Numbered from the stretch's first letter, positions 1 through 5,948 are shown. The stretch is DNA of 6,724 nt from an uncultured bacterium (GCA_934845495.1 CAKWRB010000037.1:1-6724), one strand, 5' to 3'. A program made the numbers and translations. The notes: generated by a model from the sequence alone, not told the origin.

Positions 1-90
1 GCCCTTCTCTGCGTAGAACTCCTGCTCACCAGCGGTGAATACGAACTCCTTGCCGCACTCTTTGCATACCAGTGTCTTGTCTGTGTACAT
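1..90 (-). CDS. Zinc-ribbon domain protein, N-terminal part (3' end outside window)
   Basis: The first 30 residues are visible. They begin MYTDKTLVCKECGKEFVF and contain one CxxC knuckle (Cys9, Cys12), the first half of a zinc ribbon. The second cysteine pair would lie beyond the window. The opening matches the short 'probable zinc-ribbon domain' proteins common in Clostridia, usually around 50-100 residues, whose role is not established. The ATG is well supported: AGAGAGG lies about 8 bases upstream and a promoter candidate lies about 84 bases upstream. The frame is open to the window edge, so the protein is truncated here only by the window. Family assignment is from the motif pattern; function is unknown. 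Confidence 0.8.
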   Translation of the reverse strand, partial: MYTDKTLVCKECGKEFVFTAGEQEFYAEKG

Positions 91-173
91 AGCTTTTACC
101 TCTCTTGAAGAAAATGGTTTTTACCCCGGAGAAACGAAAAGGTGAACTTTTTGAATATGCCGTGGGTAGGTTT

Positions 174-203
174 ATTGTAAGCCTTTTATATAAAAAGACT
201 CAA
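174..203 (-). promoter_or_regulatory. Promoter candidate for the zinc-ribbon gene
   Basis: On the minus strand, TTGAGT (198-203) is separated by 18 bases from TACAAT (174-179). The -10 matches the SigA consensus at 5 of 6 positions and the -35 at 4 of 6. It lies between the stop codon of the sigma-factor gene and the zinc-ribbon gene, giving a leader of roughly 75-80 bases. No GC-rich terminator separates it from the sigma gene, so some read-through is possible. Confidence 0.5.
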
Positions 204-217
204 AAACAGAAAACAGT

Positions 218-823
218 TCAGACCGGATCGGTCAGCGCCCGGCGTAGCTTTTGCCTGGCACGGCCCAGCGCGCGGTCCACCGATTTGACGGTGCGCCCCA
301 GGCGCCCGGCAATCTGGGCATAGGAGCAGCCATCCAGCAGCAGCTGCAGGCAGGCCAGCTCGTAGTCCGAAAGCTCCGACCGCATCCGATGGCTGCGGTC
401 CAGGCTCTGCTCCTGGCGGATCACGACCTCCTCCGGCTCGTCCCGGCTGGGGGCCGATACCTCTCCTGCTTCATCCAGCGGAGTGGTCAGCGCCAGGGGG
501 ATATTCCGTGCCCGGAGCTGTGAGGCTGCCACCTTGGCCAGCCCGTTGGAGATGCAGCGGGAGGCATAGGTGCGAAAGGAAGCGCCGCCATCCTCCCGAT
601 AGGTGCGGATGGCCGAGAGCAATGCAATCATGCCCTCCTGCATCAGGTCCTCCTTTTCCAGACCGAGATAGCAGTACCGTTCCGCATAGTAGAGGACCGA
701 TGGGGTATAGCGCACGATCAGCTCAGCTGAGGCCGCATATTCACCGTGCTGGCTGCGCTGCTGGAGCGCCTCGTCCGAAATCTGGGTCAAATCCTGCACC
801 GTGCCTTTCTGCCGGCAGCTCAC
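218..823 (-). CDS. RNA polymerase sigma factor, SigH-like (sigma-70 family)
   Basis: A 201-residue sigma-70 family protein that would direct RNA polymerase to a specific promoter set. Region 2 covers about residues 33-105, with the core-binding/-10 region motif DLMQEGMIALLSAIR at 59-73, followed by SFRTYASRCI. Region 4 covers about 150-196, with a helix-turn-helix around SYAQIAGRLGRTVKSVDRAL. Length, the EDLMQEGMI and IPL...LD motifs, and the (V)KS(V/I)D.AL ending all resemble Bacillus SigH (Spo0H, about 218 residues) more than ECF sigmas. Region 3 is absent, as in SigH. The start is GTG at 823, preceded by AGGA at a spacing of 6 bases; an in-frame GTG at 799 preceded by AAAGG is an alternative. 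Its neighbours are not the rpmG-secE-nusG genes that usually accompany sigH, so it may be a paralogue rather than the sporulation SigH. No anti-sigma gene is adjacent. Confidence 0.9.
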   Translation of the reverse strand: MSCRQKGTVQDLTQISDEALQQRSQHGEYAASAELIVRYTPSVLYYAERYCYLGLEKEDLMQEGMIALLSAIRTYREDGGASFRTYASRCISNGLAKVAASQLRARNIPLALTTPLDEAGEVSAPSRDEPEEVVIRQEQSLDRSHRMRSELSDYELACLQLLLDGCSYAQIAGRLGRTVKSVDRALGRARQKLRRALTDPV

Positions 824-856
824 TGGCTGTCCTGTGGATGCTTATGATGTGGTTTC

Positions 857-885
857 ATTCTATTCCAAAAACCAGCATTTGTCAA
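857..885 (-). promoter_or_regulatory. Strong SigA-type promoter of the sigma-factor gene
   Basis: On the minus strand a perfect -35 TTGACA (880-885) is followed after exactly 17 bases by TAGAAT (857-862), 5 of 6 to the -10 consensus. The expected transcription start is near 850, giving a leader of about 27 bases before the GTG start at 823. This is the closest match to consensus among the promoters in this window and implies that the sigma gene is transcribed independently of the MATE gene upstream. Confidence 0.85.
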
Positions 886-940
886 GTAGAATTATTTTTG
901 TCGAAAAATGAATCCGATTTTTGTAAGTATTGGATAAAAA

Positions 941-2296
941 TCAGACGGTCATATCTCGAATCCACCGTCCACGGTATACCCGAACAGCGCCAATCACGCT
1001 TTTGATCATTTCATCGCACTTAATAATGAAGTAGACAATGGGGGCCGGCATTCCCAGGCGCAGGCCCGCTATGTAGCCCAGTGGGATACAGATCATCCAC
1101 ATAAAGATGACATCGATGACCATGACGAACTTGCCGTCGCCGCCGCCGCGCAGGGTTCCCATCATGCTGACGCTGGACTGTGCCATAAAGAACACCAGCA
1201 CCGAGGTGATGGCCATGAAGGACATGGCATAGCTGTGTGTGACCTCGGTGATGTTATAGAAACCGAGGACAAAGGGCCGGATGGTGAAGATGAGCAGACC
1301 GGCAGCTGCCCCGATGATGGCCGCGATGTACATCAGGGTGCGGGCACGCTCCCGGGCCCGGTCGTATTCGCCGGCGCCGATGGTGTTGCCGATGATGGCG
1401 GCTGCTGCCGAGCTGGTGCCCATCAGCGCCACCGATGCAAACTGCATCACCACCGAGTTGATTGAGTTGGCCGCCACGAACTCCTTGCCCATACGGCCCA
1501 TGATGATGGTGATCATCGAGTTGCCGATGGCCCAGATCATATCGTTGAAGATGATGGGAGTGGCCGCCCGGATAAATCCACTGAACATCACCCGGTCAAA
1601 CCGGCGCAGGTCGGGCAGACGGAACCGGATCTTATCCTCCTTCCGGAACAGGAAGTAGACAACGATCAGGAACTCCACCACCCGGGCGATGGCTGTGGCC
1701 AGGGCAGCACCCTGGATCTCCATCCGGGGCGCACCCAGATTGCCGAAGATGAACACCCAGTTGAAGAACACATTTACCACAAAGGAAACCGAGTAGACCA
1801 CCAGCGAAATGCGCACCGTTCCCACTGCACGCAGCAGCATAATGGTGTTGTTGCCCAGCGCATAGAGCGGATAGACCCAGCCGATGACGGTCAGGTACCG
1901 GCAGCCAGCCGCAATGACATCGGCATCATTGGTGAAAATGGACATGATCAGTTCCGGGCAGCCGATCGCCCCCAGGGAGAAGAGCAGCGAAATAACGATG
2001 CTGATTCGGTAGACGATGGAGAGCACCTTGCGGATCTCCTCCGGCTCCTTCTTTCCCCAGTACTGGGCCACCAGTACATTGGCACCGCCCGCCAGCCCGA
2101 AGTTGATCACAGTGAGCATGAAGAACCACTGGTTTGCCAGCGAGGAGGCAGAAAGCTGTACTTCACCCATGCTGCCCAGCATCAGGGTATCCAGCATGCT
2201 GACCCCCACTGTGATCAGATTCTGTACCGCAACCGGAACGGCAATGGCCCGAAGCTGCTGGTAGAAAGGCGGGTCGTTTGTAAAGATCTTTCCCAT
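941..2296 (-). CDS. MATE-family efflux transporter
   Basis: A 451-residue polytopic inner-membrane protein of the multidrug and toxic compound extrusion family, which exports cationic drugs or metabolites in exchange for Na+ or H+. About twelve hydrophobic segments run from residue 15 to 440 in two homologous halves. The N-lobe has AQYWGKKEPEEIRKV (77-91) and LLRAVGT..S.VVYSVSFVVNVFFNW (154-180). The C-lobe has the equivalent NTIGAGEYDRARERA (304-318) and TLRGGGDGKFVMVID (381-395). Length is typical (about 440-460). The start is the ATG at 2296, preceded by GAGGAG with 7 bases between. The same frame stays open another 47 codons upstream, but that stretch is hydrophilic, runs through the leader hairpin and lacks MATE similarity. 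The substrate cannot be read from sequence. The gene has its own promoter and an attenuator-like leader. Confidence 0.93.
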   Translation of the reverse strand: MGKIFTNDPPFYQQLRAIAVPVAVQNLITVGVSMLDTLMLGSMGEVQLSASSLANQWFFMLTVINFGLAGGANVLVAQYWGKKEPEEIRKVLSIVYRISIVISLLFSLGAIGCPELIMSIFTNDADVIAAGCRYLTVIGWVYPLYALGNNTIMLLRAVGTVRISLVVYSVSFVVNVFFNWVFIFGNLGAPRMEIQGAALATAIARVVEFLIVVYFLFRKEDKIRFRLPDLRRFDRVMFSGFIRAATPIIFNDMIWAIGNSMITIIMGRMGKEFVAANSINSVVMQFASVALMGTSSAAAAIIGNTIGAGEYDRARERARTLMYIAAIIGAAAGLLIFTIRPFVLGFYNITEVTHSYAMSFMAITSVLVFFMAQSSVSMMGTLRGGGDGKFVMVIDVIFMWMICIPLGYIAGLRLGMPAPIVYFIIKCDEMIKSVIGAVRVYRGRWIRDMTV

Positions 2297-2307
2297 AGGC
2301 ACTCCTC

Positions 2308-2379
2308 TCACCAAAAAGGCCCTTTCCCCTGCCCGACACCCCACCGGGCGCCGGTCAAACGGAAAAGGGCCGAATTCAT
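2308..2379 (-). CDS. Candidate 23-codon leader peptide of the MATE gene
   Basis: A short frame on the minus strand starts at an ATG (2377-2379), begins MNSALFRL, ends GKGPFW and stops at TGA (2308-2310). It contains two Trp codons, one being the last codon. A purine-rich stretch (GGAAGAGAAAAGGA) lies directly before it, with usable Shine-Dalgarno-like bases about 10 upstream. The frame covers the whole terminator hairpin described at 2313-2371, and its stop lies 11 bases before the MATE ATG, next to the MATE ribosome binding site. That geometry would let a translating or stalled ribosome control terminator formation and MATE translation. Short frames of this size also arise by chance, so the coding status is uncertain. 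Confidence 0.3.
   Translation of the reverse strand: MNSALFRLTGARWGVGQGKGPFW
2313..2371 (-). terminator. Terminator hairpin in the MATE leader (attenuator candidate)
   Basis: On the minus strand GGCCCTTTTCC (2361-2371) can pair with GGAAAGGGCC (2318-2327): 8 continuous base pairs, one bulged T, then 2 more. The 3' arm is followed at once by TTTTT (2313-2317). An inner hairpin ACCGG-cgc-CCGGT (2343-2355) lies inside the loop. It ends only about 16 bases before the MATE start codon and lies downstream of the predicted promoter, so it would stop transcription before the coding region unless relieved. If the promoter call were wrong, it could instead be a distal terminator of the oxidoreductase gene. 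Confidence 0.6.
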
Positions 2380-2387
2380 TCCTTTTC
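2362..2387 (-). promoter_or_regulatory. Alternative (antiterminator-like) hairpin in the MATE leader
   Basis: On the minus strand GAAAAGG (2381-2387) is a perfect 7-base complement of CCTTTTC (2362-2368), with a 12-base loop. CCTTTTC is part of the 5' arm of the terminator at 2313-2371, so the two hairpins cannot form together. The upstream arm also overlaps the purine-rich region before the leader-peptide ATG. Mutually exclusive pairing of this kind is the usual signature of transcription attenuation. The arm is A/T-rich and weaker than the terminator, so the call is tentative. Confidence 0.4.
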
Positions 2388-2427
2388 TCTTCCCTGGTTT
2401 TCTCCGTATGGGAGCGAAACCATAAAA

Positions 2428-2456
2428 ATCTTAACACAAACCATCGGGTTTGTAAA
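2428..2456 (-). promoter_or_regulatory. Promoter of the MATE gene
   Basis: On the minus strand TTTACA (2451-2456; 5 of 6 to the -35 consensus) is followed after exactly 17 bases by TAAGAT (2428-2433; 4 of 6 to the -10). The expected transcript start near 2421 gives a leader of about 125 bases that includes all the hairpins described for the MATE gene. Confidence 0.6.
2436..2453. promoter_or_regulatory. Perfect inverted repeat in the MATE promoter spacer (operator candidate)
   Basis: ACAAACC-ATCG-GGTTTGT: two perfect 7-base arms around 4 central bases, lying between the -35 and -10 of the MATE promoter and overlapping the last three -35 bases. A dimeric repressor bound here would block polymerase. 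The half-sites lack GAAC/GTTC, so this is not the LexA site seen upstream of dinB. Efflux pumps are often controlled by TetR, MarR or GntR-type regulators at such sites, but no regulator gene lies in the window. Confidence 0.5.
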
Positions 2457-2518
2457 CGGCTGGAAAATCCTCCCGGAAAAGTTCATCGTCCCCGACAATT
2501 TCCCGGGCCTTTTCCTGT

Positions 2519-2540
2519 AAAAACACAGCATTCCGCTGTT
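2519..2540 (-). terminator. Weak terminator after the oxidoreductase gene
   Basis: On the minus strand ACAGC-ggaat-GCTGT (2525-2539) forms a 5-base-pair stem, followed one base later by TTTTT (2519-2523). It starts about 25 bases after the oxidoreductase stop codon. The stem is short, so termination may be partial. Confidence 0.5.
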
Positions 2541-2564
2541 CTGCCCTCGGTGGGCACACTGCGC

Positions 2565-3695
2565 TTACCGGCCGGTGAGCCGGTAGGACTGCCGGTAGGC
2601 CGCCAGCGAGATGGTGTAGCTGATCCCCTGGACAAAGTCGAAGAAATCCTCCTCCCAGGCTCCGTCCAGCACCCGGGCGGTCATCTCCTCCAGCGGACAG
2701 CGCAGATACCGCTCAAAGAAGATGCAGCCCTTTTCCAGCACGCCGCCCTTGGTGCCGTGGTTGCGGGTGTTCTCGTGGAGCTTTTCCCGGGTCTCCAGCT
2801 GCACCGGCAGCACATTCAGCTCAAAGGAGAGGGAGTTGATGTGCCGCACCGTCTCCATGGGAATGGTGTAGGACAGGCTGTCCGCATAGGCTTCGATGCC
2901 GGCATACCAGGCCAGGGTGAGCCGGCGCATGAACTCCGCCACCCGATCGGGCAGGCCATCATATCCACAGGGGCAGAGCTGGGGCAGCCGGCAGTCGGGC
3001 ATCGAGAACCGGGCCGCGCGCACAGCAGAGCCCAGCTGGGCCAGCGTCACCGGGATCCCTCGGCTTTCACAGACATCGGCCACCGAAAAGCTGATCTCGT
3101 AGAAGATGTGGGCAGTGATCTTCACCGCCAGCAGCGCCAGGGAATCGTCATCGGTGAGGAAGATATTCTCGCCAAAGGGGGAGAGGAACCGACAGAGGGT
3201 CTCCCGGTCCGCCTCCGACCACTGGGCCCGCGGATCCAGCGAGATGAAGTTGGTGCCGATGGGTGCCATATCGATGGAGCCGATACGGTCCACCACATTG
3301 GGCAGGATCTTGGCTGCCAGGGTCCCCGCACCCAGCTCGTCCAGGAACCAGTCCGCCGACGGGGTGGGCGCAAAGGTATAGATGACCGGCAGCCGGCGGC
3401 CCTCCCGGCGGCAGCGCTCAAAATAAGGCGCCAGGATCTCCCGGACAATGCCCGGGACCTCGGTGGGCGGCGGACACAGCACCAGAATAGTGGGATGCTC
3501 CCGCTCCAGCACGGCCGCGGTATCCCCCACCGAAATGGCATAGGGATACTGCTGCCGCAGCTCCTCCACGCCCCGGCTGCTGGCCTTGACCGCCAGCACC
3601 TGTTCCGGGGTGGGCTGCCCCAGCAGGGCCTCATAACAGGGCGCCAGATACCGCCCGATGAATCCGAATCCAATGATGAAGATCTTCTCGTTCAT
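2565..3695 (-). CDS. NAD(P)-binding oxidoreductase, ProC-like, substrate unknown
   Basis: A 376-residue soluble protein. The N-terminus (MNEKIFIIGFGFIGRYLAP) is a beta strand plus GxGxxG dinucleotide-binding turn of a Rossmann fold (residues 4-17). A second strand and a segment like that before the cofactor pocket follow (TILVLCPPP, 69-77; VIYTFAPTPS, 104-113). KILPNV (129-134) resembles the MPN motif of pyrroline-5-carboxylate reductase, and GTKGGVLEKG (314-323) resembles its C-terminal SPGGT motif. It is about 100 residues longer than ProC, with extra helices around 235-300, so proline synthesis is not assumed. The start ATG at 3695 has AGGAGG 8 bases upstream; the longer frame upstream would run into dinB and is rejected. 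It is set apart from dinB by about 100 bases with its own promoter candidate. Family placement is moderate and function unknown. Confidence 0.72.
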   Translation of the reverse strand: MNEKIFIIGFGFIGRYLAPCYEALLGQPTPEQVLAVKASSRGVEELRQQYPYAISVGDTAAVLEREHPTILVLCPPPTEVPGIVREILAPYFERCRREGRRLPVIYTFAPTPSADWFLDELGAGTLAAKILPNVVDRIGSIDMAPIGTNFISLDPRAQWSEADRETLCRFLSPFGENIFLTDDDSLALLAVKITAHIFYEISFSVADVCESRGIPVTLAQLGSAVRAARFSMPDCRLPQLCPCGYDGLPDRVAEFMRRLTLAWYAGIEAYADSLSYTIPMETVRHINSLSFELNVLPVQLETREKLHENTRNHGTKGGVLEKGCIFFERYLRCPLEEMTARVLDGAWEEDFFDFVQGISYTISLAAYRQSYRLTGR

Positions 3696-3724
3696 GTGCT
3701 GTCCCTCCTGTTCCCAACCGGATT

Positions 3725-3734
3725 CCCGGCCGGG
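3725..3734. repeat. GC-only palindrome in the oxidoreductase leader
   Basis: CCCGGCCGGG is a perfect 10-base palindrome lying between the predicted promoter and the ribosome binding site of the oxidoreductase gene, about 30 bases before its start codon. It could be a small operator or a leader hairpin. In GC-rich DNA a 10-base palindrome may be chance. Confidence 0.3.
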
Positions 3735-3747
3735 GATTCTATCTTCC

Positions 3748-3776
3748 ATCTTACAATAGCCCATCCGCTTTTGCAA
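3748..3776 (-). promoter_or_regulatory. Promoter candidate of the oxidoreductase gene
   Basis: On the minus strand TTGCAA (3771-3776) and TAAGAT (3748-3753) are separated by 17 bases; each hexamer matches consensus at 4 of 6 positions. A further -10-like TAGAAT lies just downstream but has no fitting -35. The AT-rich block stands out against the GC-rich genes on both sides. The leader would be about 45 bases. Confidence 0.4.
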
Positions 3777-3798
3777 GATAAAAGACAGAAGAGATCCT

Positions 3799-5049
3799 TT
3801 ACTTGCTGTGGAAGGTGGGCATTGGTGCCGGATCGCTGCCATGGAACCGGTGGCTGCGCTCTTCCTCCTCCAGATGCACCGCTCTCCGGATGATCCCCTT
3901 ACCATATTTTTTCCGCAGCAGATCCACCCGGCTCTCCACCGCCTCCCGGCGGCAGGCCTCGGCAAAGCCGCTGTACAGGCTGATCTGCTCGGCCTCCTCC
4001 TCATCGATCAGCCCGGAGGCGCGCAGCCCCACGGCCCGCACCGGATGCTCCCAGCGGTACCGCTCCTGAAAAGCCTCCATCGCCGCCCGGGCCAGGTCGG
4101 TGGAATCCCGGCAGCTGTACTCCAGCCGGCGGCTGTGCTCGGTATAGACAAAGCGGTTGTCCTTGATGGTGACGATCACCTGGCTGGCACAGAGCCGTTT
4201 TTCCCGCAGCCTCCGGGAGACCGACTCCGCCACCAGCAGCAGCACCGACCAGACCTCCCCGGCCGTCTGCAGATCCCGGGGGCAGGTTATCGAGTTCCCC
4301 ACGCTCTGGATCTCCTCCTCGGCGGTTTCCAGCGCCACCGGTGTGCGGTCCTCTCCATTGGCGCACTGCCACAGGGCATCGCCGTGCTTCCCCAGCTTTT
4401 TCCCCAGCAGCCGGCGGTCGAACTGAGCCAGCTGGCCGATGGTGTATACCCCCATGGCCTCCAGCTGCCGGGCAGTGGACTCCCCCACCCCGATCATCTC
4501 CCGGGCAGAAAGCCCCCAAACGATCTCCCGGAACCGGTCGGACGGGATCACCGAGACGGCATCCGGCTTTTTGAGATCACTGCCCAACTTGGCAAACACT
4601 TTATTAAAGGAGACTCCCACCGAAATGGTCACCCCCAACTCCTCCCGCACCTCCCGGCGCAGGCGCTCGGCAATTTCCACACCGCTGCCGAACAGCAGGG
4701 TACTGCCTGTCACATCCAGCCAGCACTCGTCGATGCCAAAGGGCTCGATGCGATCGGTGTACCGGGCATAGATCGCACGGACTGCTCGGGATATCTCGTA
4801 ATACCGGTCAAAATGCGGCGGCACCACCACCAGATTCGGGCATTTCTGCCGGGCCTGCCAGAGGGTCTCGGCGGTCTTGATGCCAAACTGCTTAGCCAGC
4901 TCGTTCTTGGCCAGGACGATGCCATGGCGGTCCTGCTCCGAACCGCCCACTGCCATGGGCACCGTCCGCAGCCGCGGATCATACCGACACTCCACCGATG
5001 CATAGAAGTTGTTGAGATCGCAGTGCAAAATCACCCGTTCCCGTCCCAT
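3799..5049 (-). CDS. dinB: Y-family DNA polymerase IV (DinB), SOS-regulated
   Basis: A 416-residue translesion DNA polymerase that copies past damaged bases at the cost of accuracy. Palm motifs are intact: ILHCDLNNFYASVE (residues 7-20) carries the metal-binding Asp11 and the aromatic steric-gate position (Tyr16), and FGIDECWLDVTGS (104-116) carries Asp107 and Glu108. SVGVSFNKVFAKLGSDLKKPD (143-163) is the conserved palm segment. A helix-hairpin-helix thumb (about 180-225, MIGVGESTARQLEAMG) and a little-finger domain (about 245-345) follow. QISLY (355-359) fits the QxxL(F/Y) sliding-clamp binding motif, followed by a further charged tail of about 57 residues. The start is the ATG at 5049 with AGGAGG 7 bases upstream; an ATG 24 bases earlier has no such site and would lie within a few bases of the predicted transcript start. 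A LexA box in the promoter predicts induction by DNA damage. Confidence 0.95.
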   Translation of the reverse strand: MGRERVILHCDLNNFYASVECRYDPRLRTVPMAVGGSEQDRHGIVLAKNELAKQFGIKTAETLWQARQKCPNLVVVPPHFDRYYEISRAVRAIYARYTDRIEPFGIDECWLDVTGSTLLFGSGVEIAERLRREVREELGVTISVGVSFNKVFAKLGSDLKKPDAVSVIPSDRFREIVWGLSAREMIGVGESTARQLEAMGVYTIGQLAQFDRRLLGKKLGKHGDALWQCANGEDRTPVALETAEEEIQSVGNSITCPRDLQTAGEVWSVLLLVAESVSRRLREKRLCASQVIVTIKDNRFVYTEHSRRLEYSCRDSTDLARAAMEAFQERYRWEHPVRAVGLRASGLIDEEEAEQISLYSGFAEACRREAVESRVDLLRKKYGKGIIRRAVHLEEEERSHRFHGSDPAPMPTFHSK

Positions 5050-5084
5050 TGCTCCGCCTCCTGTTCCAGCCATTCTCTTTCTCT

Positions 5085-5113
5085 ATTATATAAGAACATT
5101 TGTTCTTTGTAAA
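5085..5113 (-). promoter_or_regulatory. Promoter of dinB
   Basis: On the minus strand TTTACA (5108-5113; 5 of 6) is followed after exactly 17 bases by a perfect TATAAT (5085-5090). The expected transcript start is near 5078, giving a leader of about 30 bases with the AGGAGG site in place for the ATG at 5049. Confidence 0.85.
5092..5107. promoter_or_regulatory. LexA (SOS) box in the dinB promoter
   Basis: AAGAACATTTGTTCTT is an inverted repeat with perfect 7-base arms and a 2-base centre. Read on the minus strand, its core GAAC-AAAT-GTTC fits the Gram-positive LexA/DinR consensus GAAC-RNRY-GTTC; only the outermost C/G of the CGAAC...GTTCG form is replaced by A/T. It fills the 17-base spacer between -35 and -10, so bound LexA would shut off dinB until the repressor is cleaved after DNA damage. 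Confidence 0.85.
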
Positions 5114-5116
5114 GGT

Positions 5117-5157
5117 AAAACCACAGCCTTCCGGTGGAAAATCTCCGCTCCGGAAGG
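5117..5157 (-). terminator. Hairpin after the EcsC gene (probable terminator)
   Basis: CCTTCCGG (5127-5134) and CCGGAAGG (5150-5157) are perfect 8-base complements around a 15-base loop. On the minus strand the stem is followed by CTGTGG and then TTTT (5117-5120), so the T-run is short and displaced. It begins 23 bases after the EcsC stop and ends just before the dinB -35, so it would insulate dinB from the upstream operon. Efficiency is uncertain because of the poor T-run. Confidence 0.45.
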
Positions 5158-5180
5158 ATGCAAAACTCCGATTGCTCCGG

Positions 5181-5948
5181 TCATGCCGGGCGGTGGTCGA
5201 ACAGGAACCGCCGGTTGTATTTAAGGGCGGCATAGTCCAGCAGCTGTGCCGTCATCCGGCTGTCCAGCACACCGCCCACTGCACCAGCCAGTGGGATGCC
5301 CTGTAAAAACTTGGCGGCAAGCAGCTCTCCGGCCAGTTTTCCCGCTACACGGTCGGCCAGCTGCTGTTCCGAAACAGCCGGAACATCGCTCCCGGCCAGC
5401 ACCCGGTCCAGCTGCTCTGCCAGTGGTGGATACTCCTCTCCCCCGGTCAGAGCTGCATCCAGGATCAGCAGCATGATTTTCCGCTCCTGCCGGGTGCTGG
5501 TCTTATAGCCATAGCCCCGGGCGATCTGCCCCAGACTTCGCAGCAGAGAGGCGGCAAACAGCGGAATATCCGGCAAGCCAATACCCAGCAGCCCCAGACC
5601 GGAACTCCGCACTGCCGAGGCAACAGCCGCCGTGCACACGGTCGACTTCCCGGTTTTTCGCACCGAGCCAAACCGCTCCGGTGCCTGGAGCTGCTCCTCG
5701 GCCCGGGCCAGGCGCAGGGCCTCTGCCCGCTGGGATGCCGTGCGGCGCAGCAGAGGTTCCCCGGCCAGCGCCGCCCCAAAGGCCGCTGAAAATGCCGCCG
5801 TCATGGCGGACTGTGCAGCCTCAGGGACCTTTTCGGTGATCCGGGTGCGCAGTTCGCCGGGCTGACGCCGGAGCGCCTGCCGCCGCCAGCGGTTCTCCTC
5901 CCGGAGCTGCCGGGCCCACTCCCTCTGCCAACTCTGCGGATCGATCAT
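5181..5948 (-). CDS. EcsC-family protein
   Basis: A 255-residue protein with the EcsC-family pattern. An N-terminal charged, helical region (WQREWARQLREENRW, residues 7-21) is followed by an Ala/Gly-rich helical stretch (about 43-63). The conserved core GIGLPDIPLFAASLLRSLGQIARGYGY lies at 122-148, and the C-terminal IPLAGAVGGVLDS...LLDYAALKYNRRFL at 218-249. EcsC is named after the third gene of the Bacillus ecs locus, but its biochemical role is unknown and no ecsA/ecsB transporter genes are next to this copy. The amphipathic helices suggest membrane association (inference). The ATG at 5948 shares its A with the TGA of the upstream vanW-like gene, and GGGGAG lies at good spacing; a GTG one codon earlier is possible. 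The overlap implies co-transcription and translational coupling with the VanW protein. Confidence 0.85.
   Translation of the reverse strand: MIDPQSWQREWARQLREENRWRRQALRRQPGELRTRITEKVPEAAQSAMTAAFSAAFGAALAGEPLLRRTASQRAEALRLARAEEQLQAPERFGSVRKTGKSTVCTAAVASAVRSSGLGLLGIGLPDIPLFAASLLRSLGQIARGYGYKTSTRQERKIMLLILDAALTGGEEYPPLAEQLDRVLAGSDVPAVSEQQLADRVAGKLAGELLAAKFLQGIPLAGAVGGVLDSRMTAQLLDYAALKYNRRFLFDHRPA

Noticed and set aside
185..198. TTTTATATAAAA-type palindrome after the sigma-factor gene as a terminator
   Set aside because: It is A/T only and lies inside the spacer of the predicted zinc-ribbon promoter, so it is better explained as promoter sequence.
904..942. A terminator after the MATE gene
   Set aside because: The inverted repeats here (GATTTTT/AAAAATC at 916-942 and AAAAAT/ATTTTT at 904-922) contain almost only A/T pairs and compete with each other. 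They are too weak to call a terminator with confidence.
2297..2437. Extending the MATE protein 47 residues upstream to position 2437
   Set aside because: The extra stretch is hydrophilic and unlike any MATE N-terminus, crosses the terminator hairpin, begins within the predicted promoter, and has no ribosome binding site. The ATG at 2296 has GAGGAG at ideal spacing.
5050..5073. A dinB start codon at 5073, eight codons earlier
   Set aside because: It lies within about 5 bases of the predicted transcript start and lacks a good ribosome binding site, whereas AGGAGG is correctly placed for the ATG at 5049.
2550..5112. Two long open frames on the plus strand opposite the oxidoreductase and dinB (2550-3893 and 3808-5112)
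   Set aside because: They are rich in Pro, Gly, His, Gln and Arg without any domain pattern, and lie antisense to well-recognised genes. GC-biased third codon positions on the true strand explain their openness.
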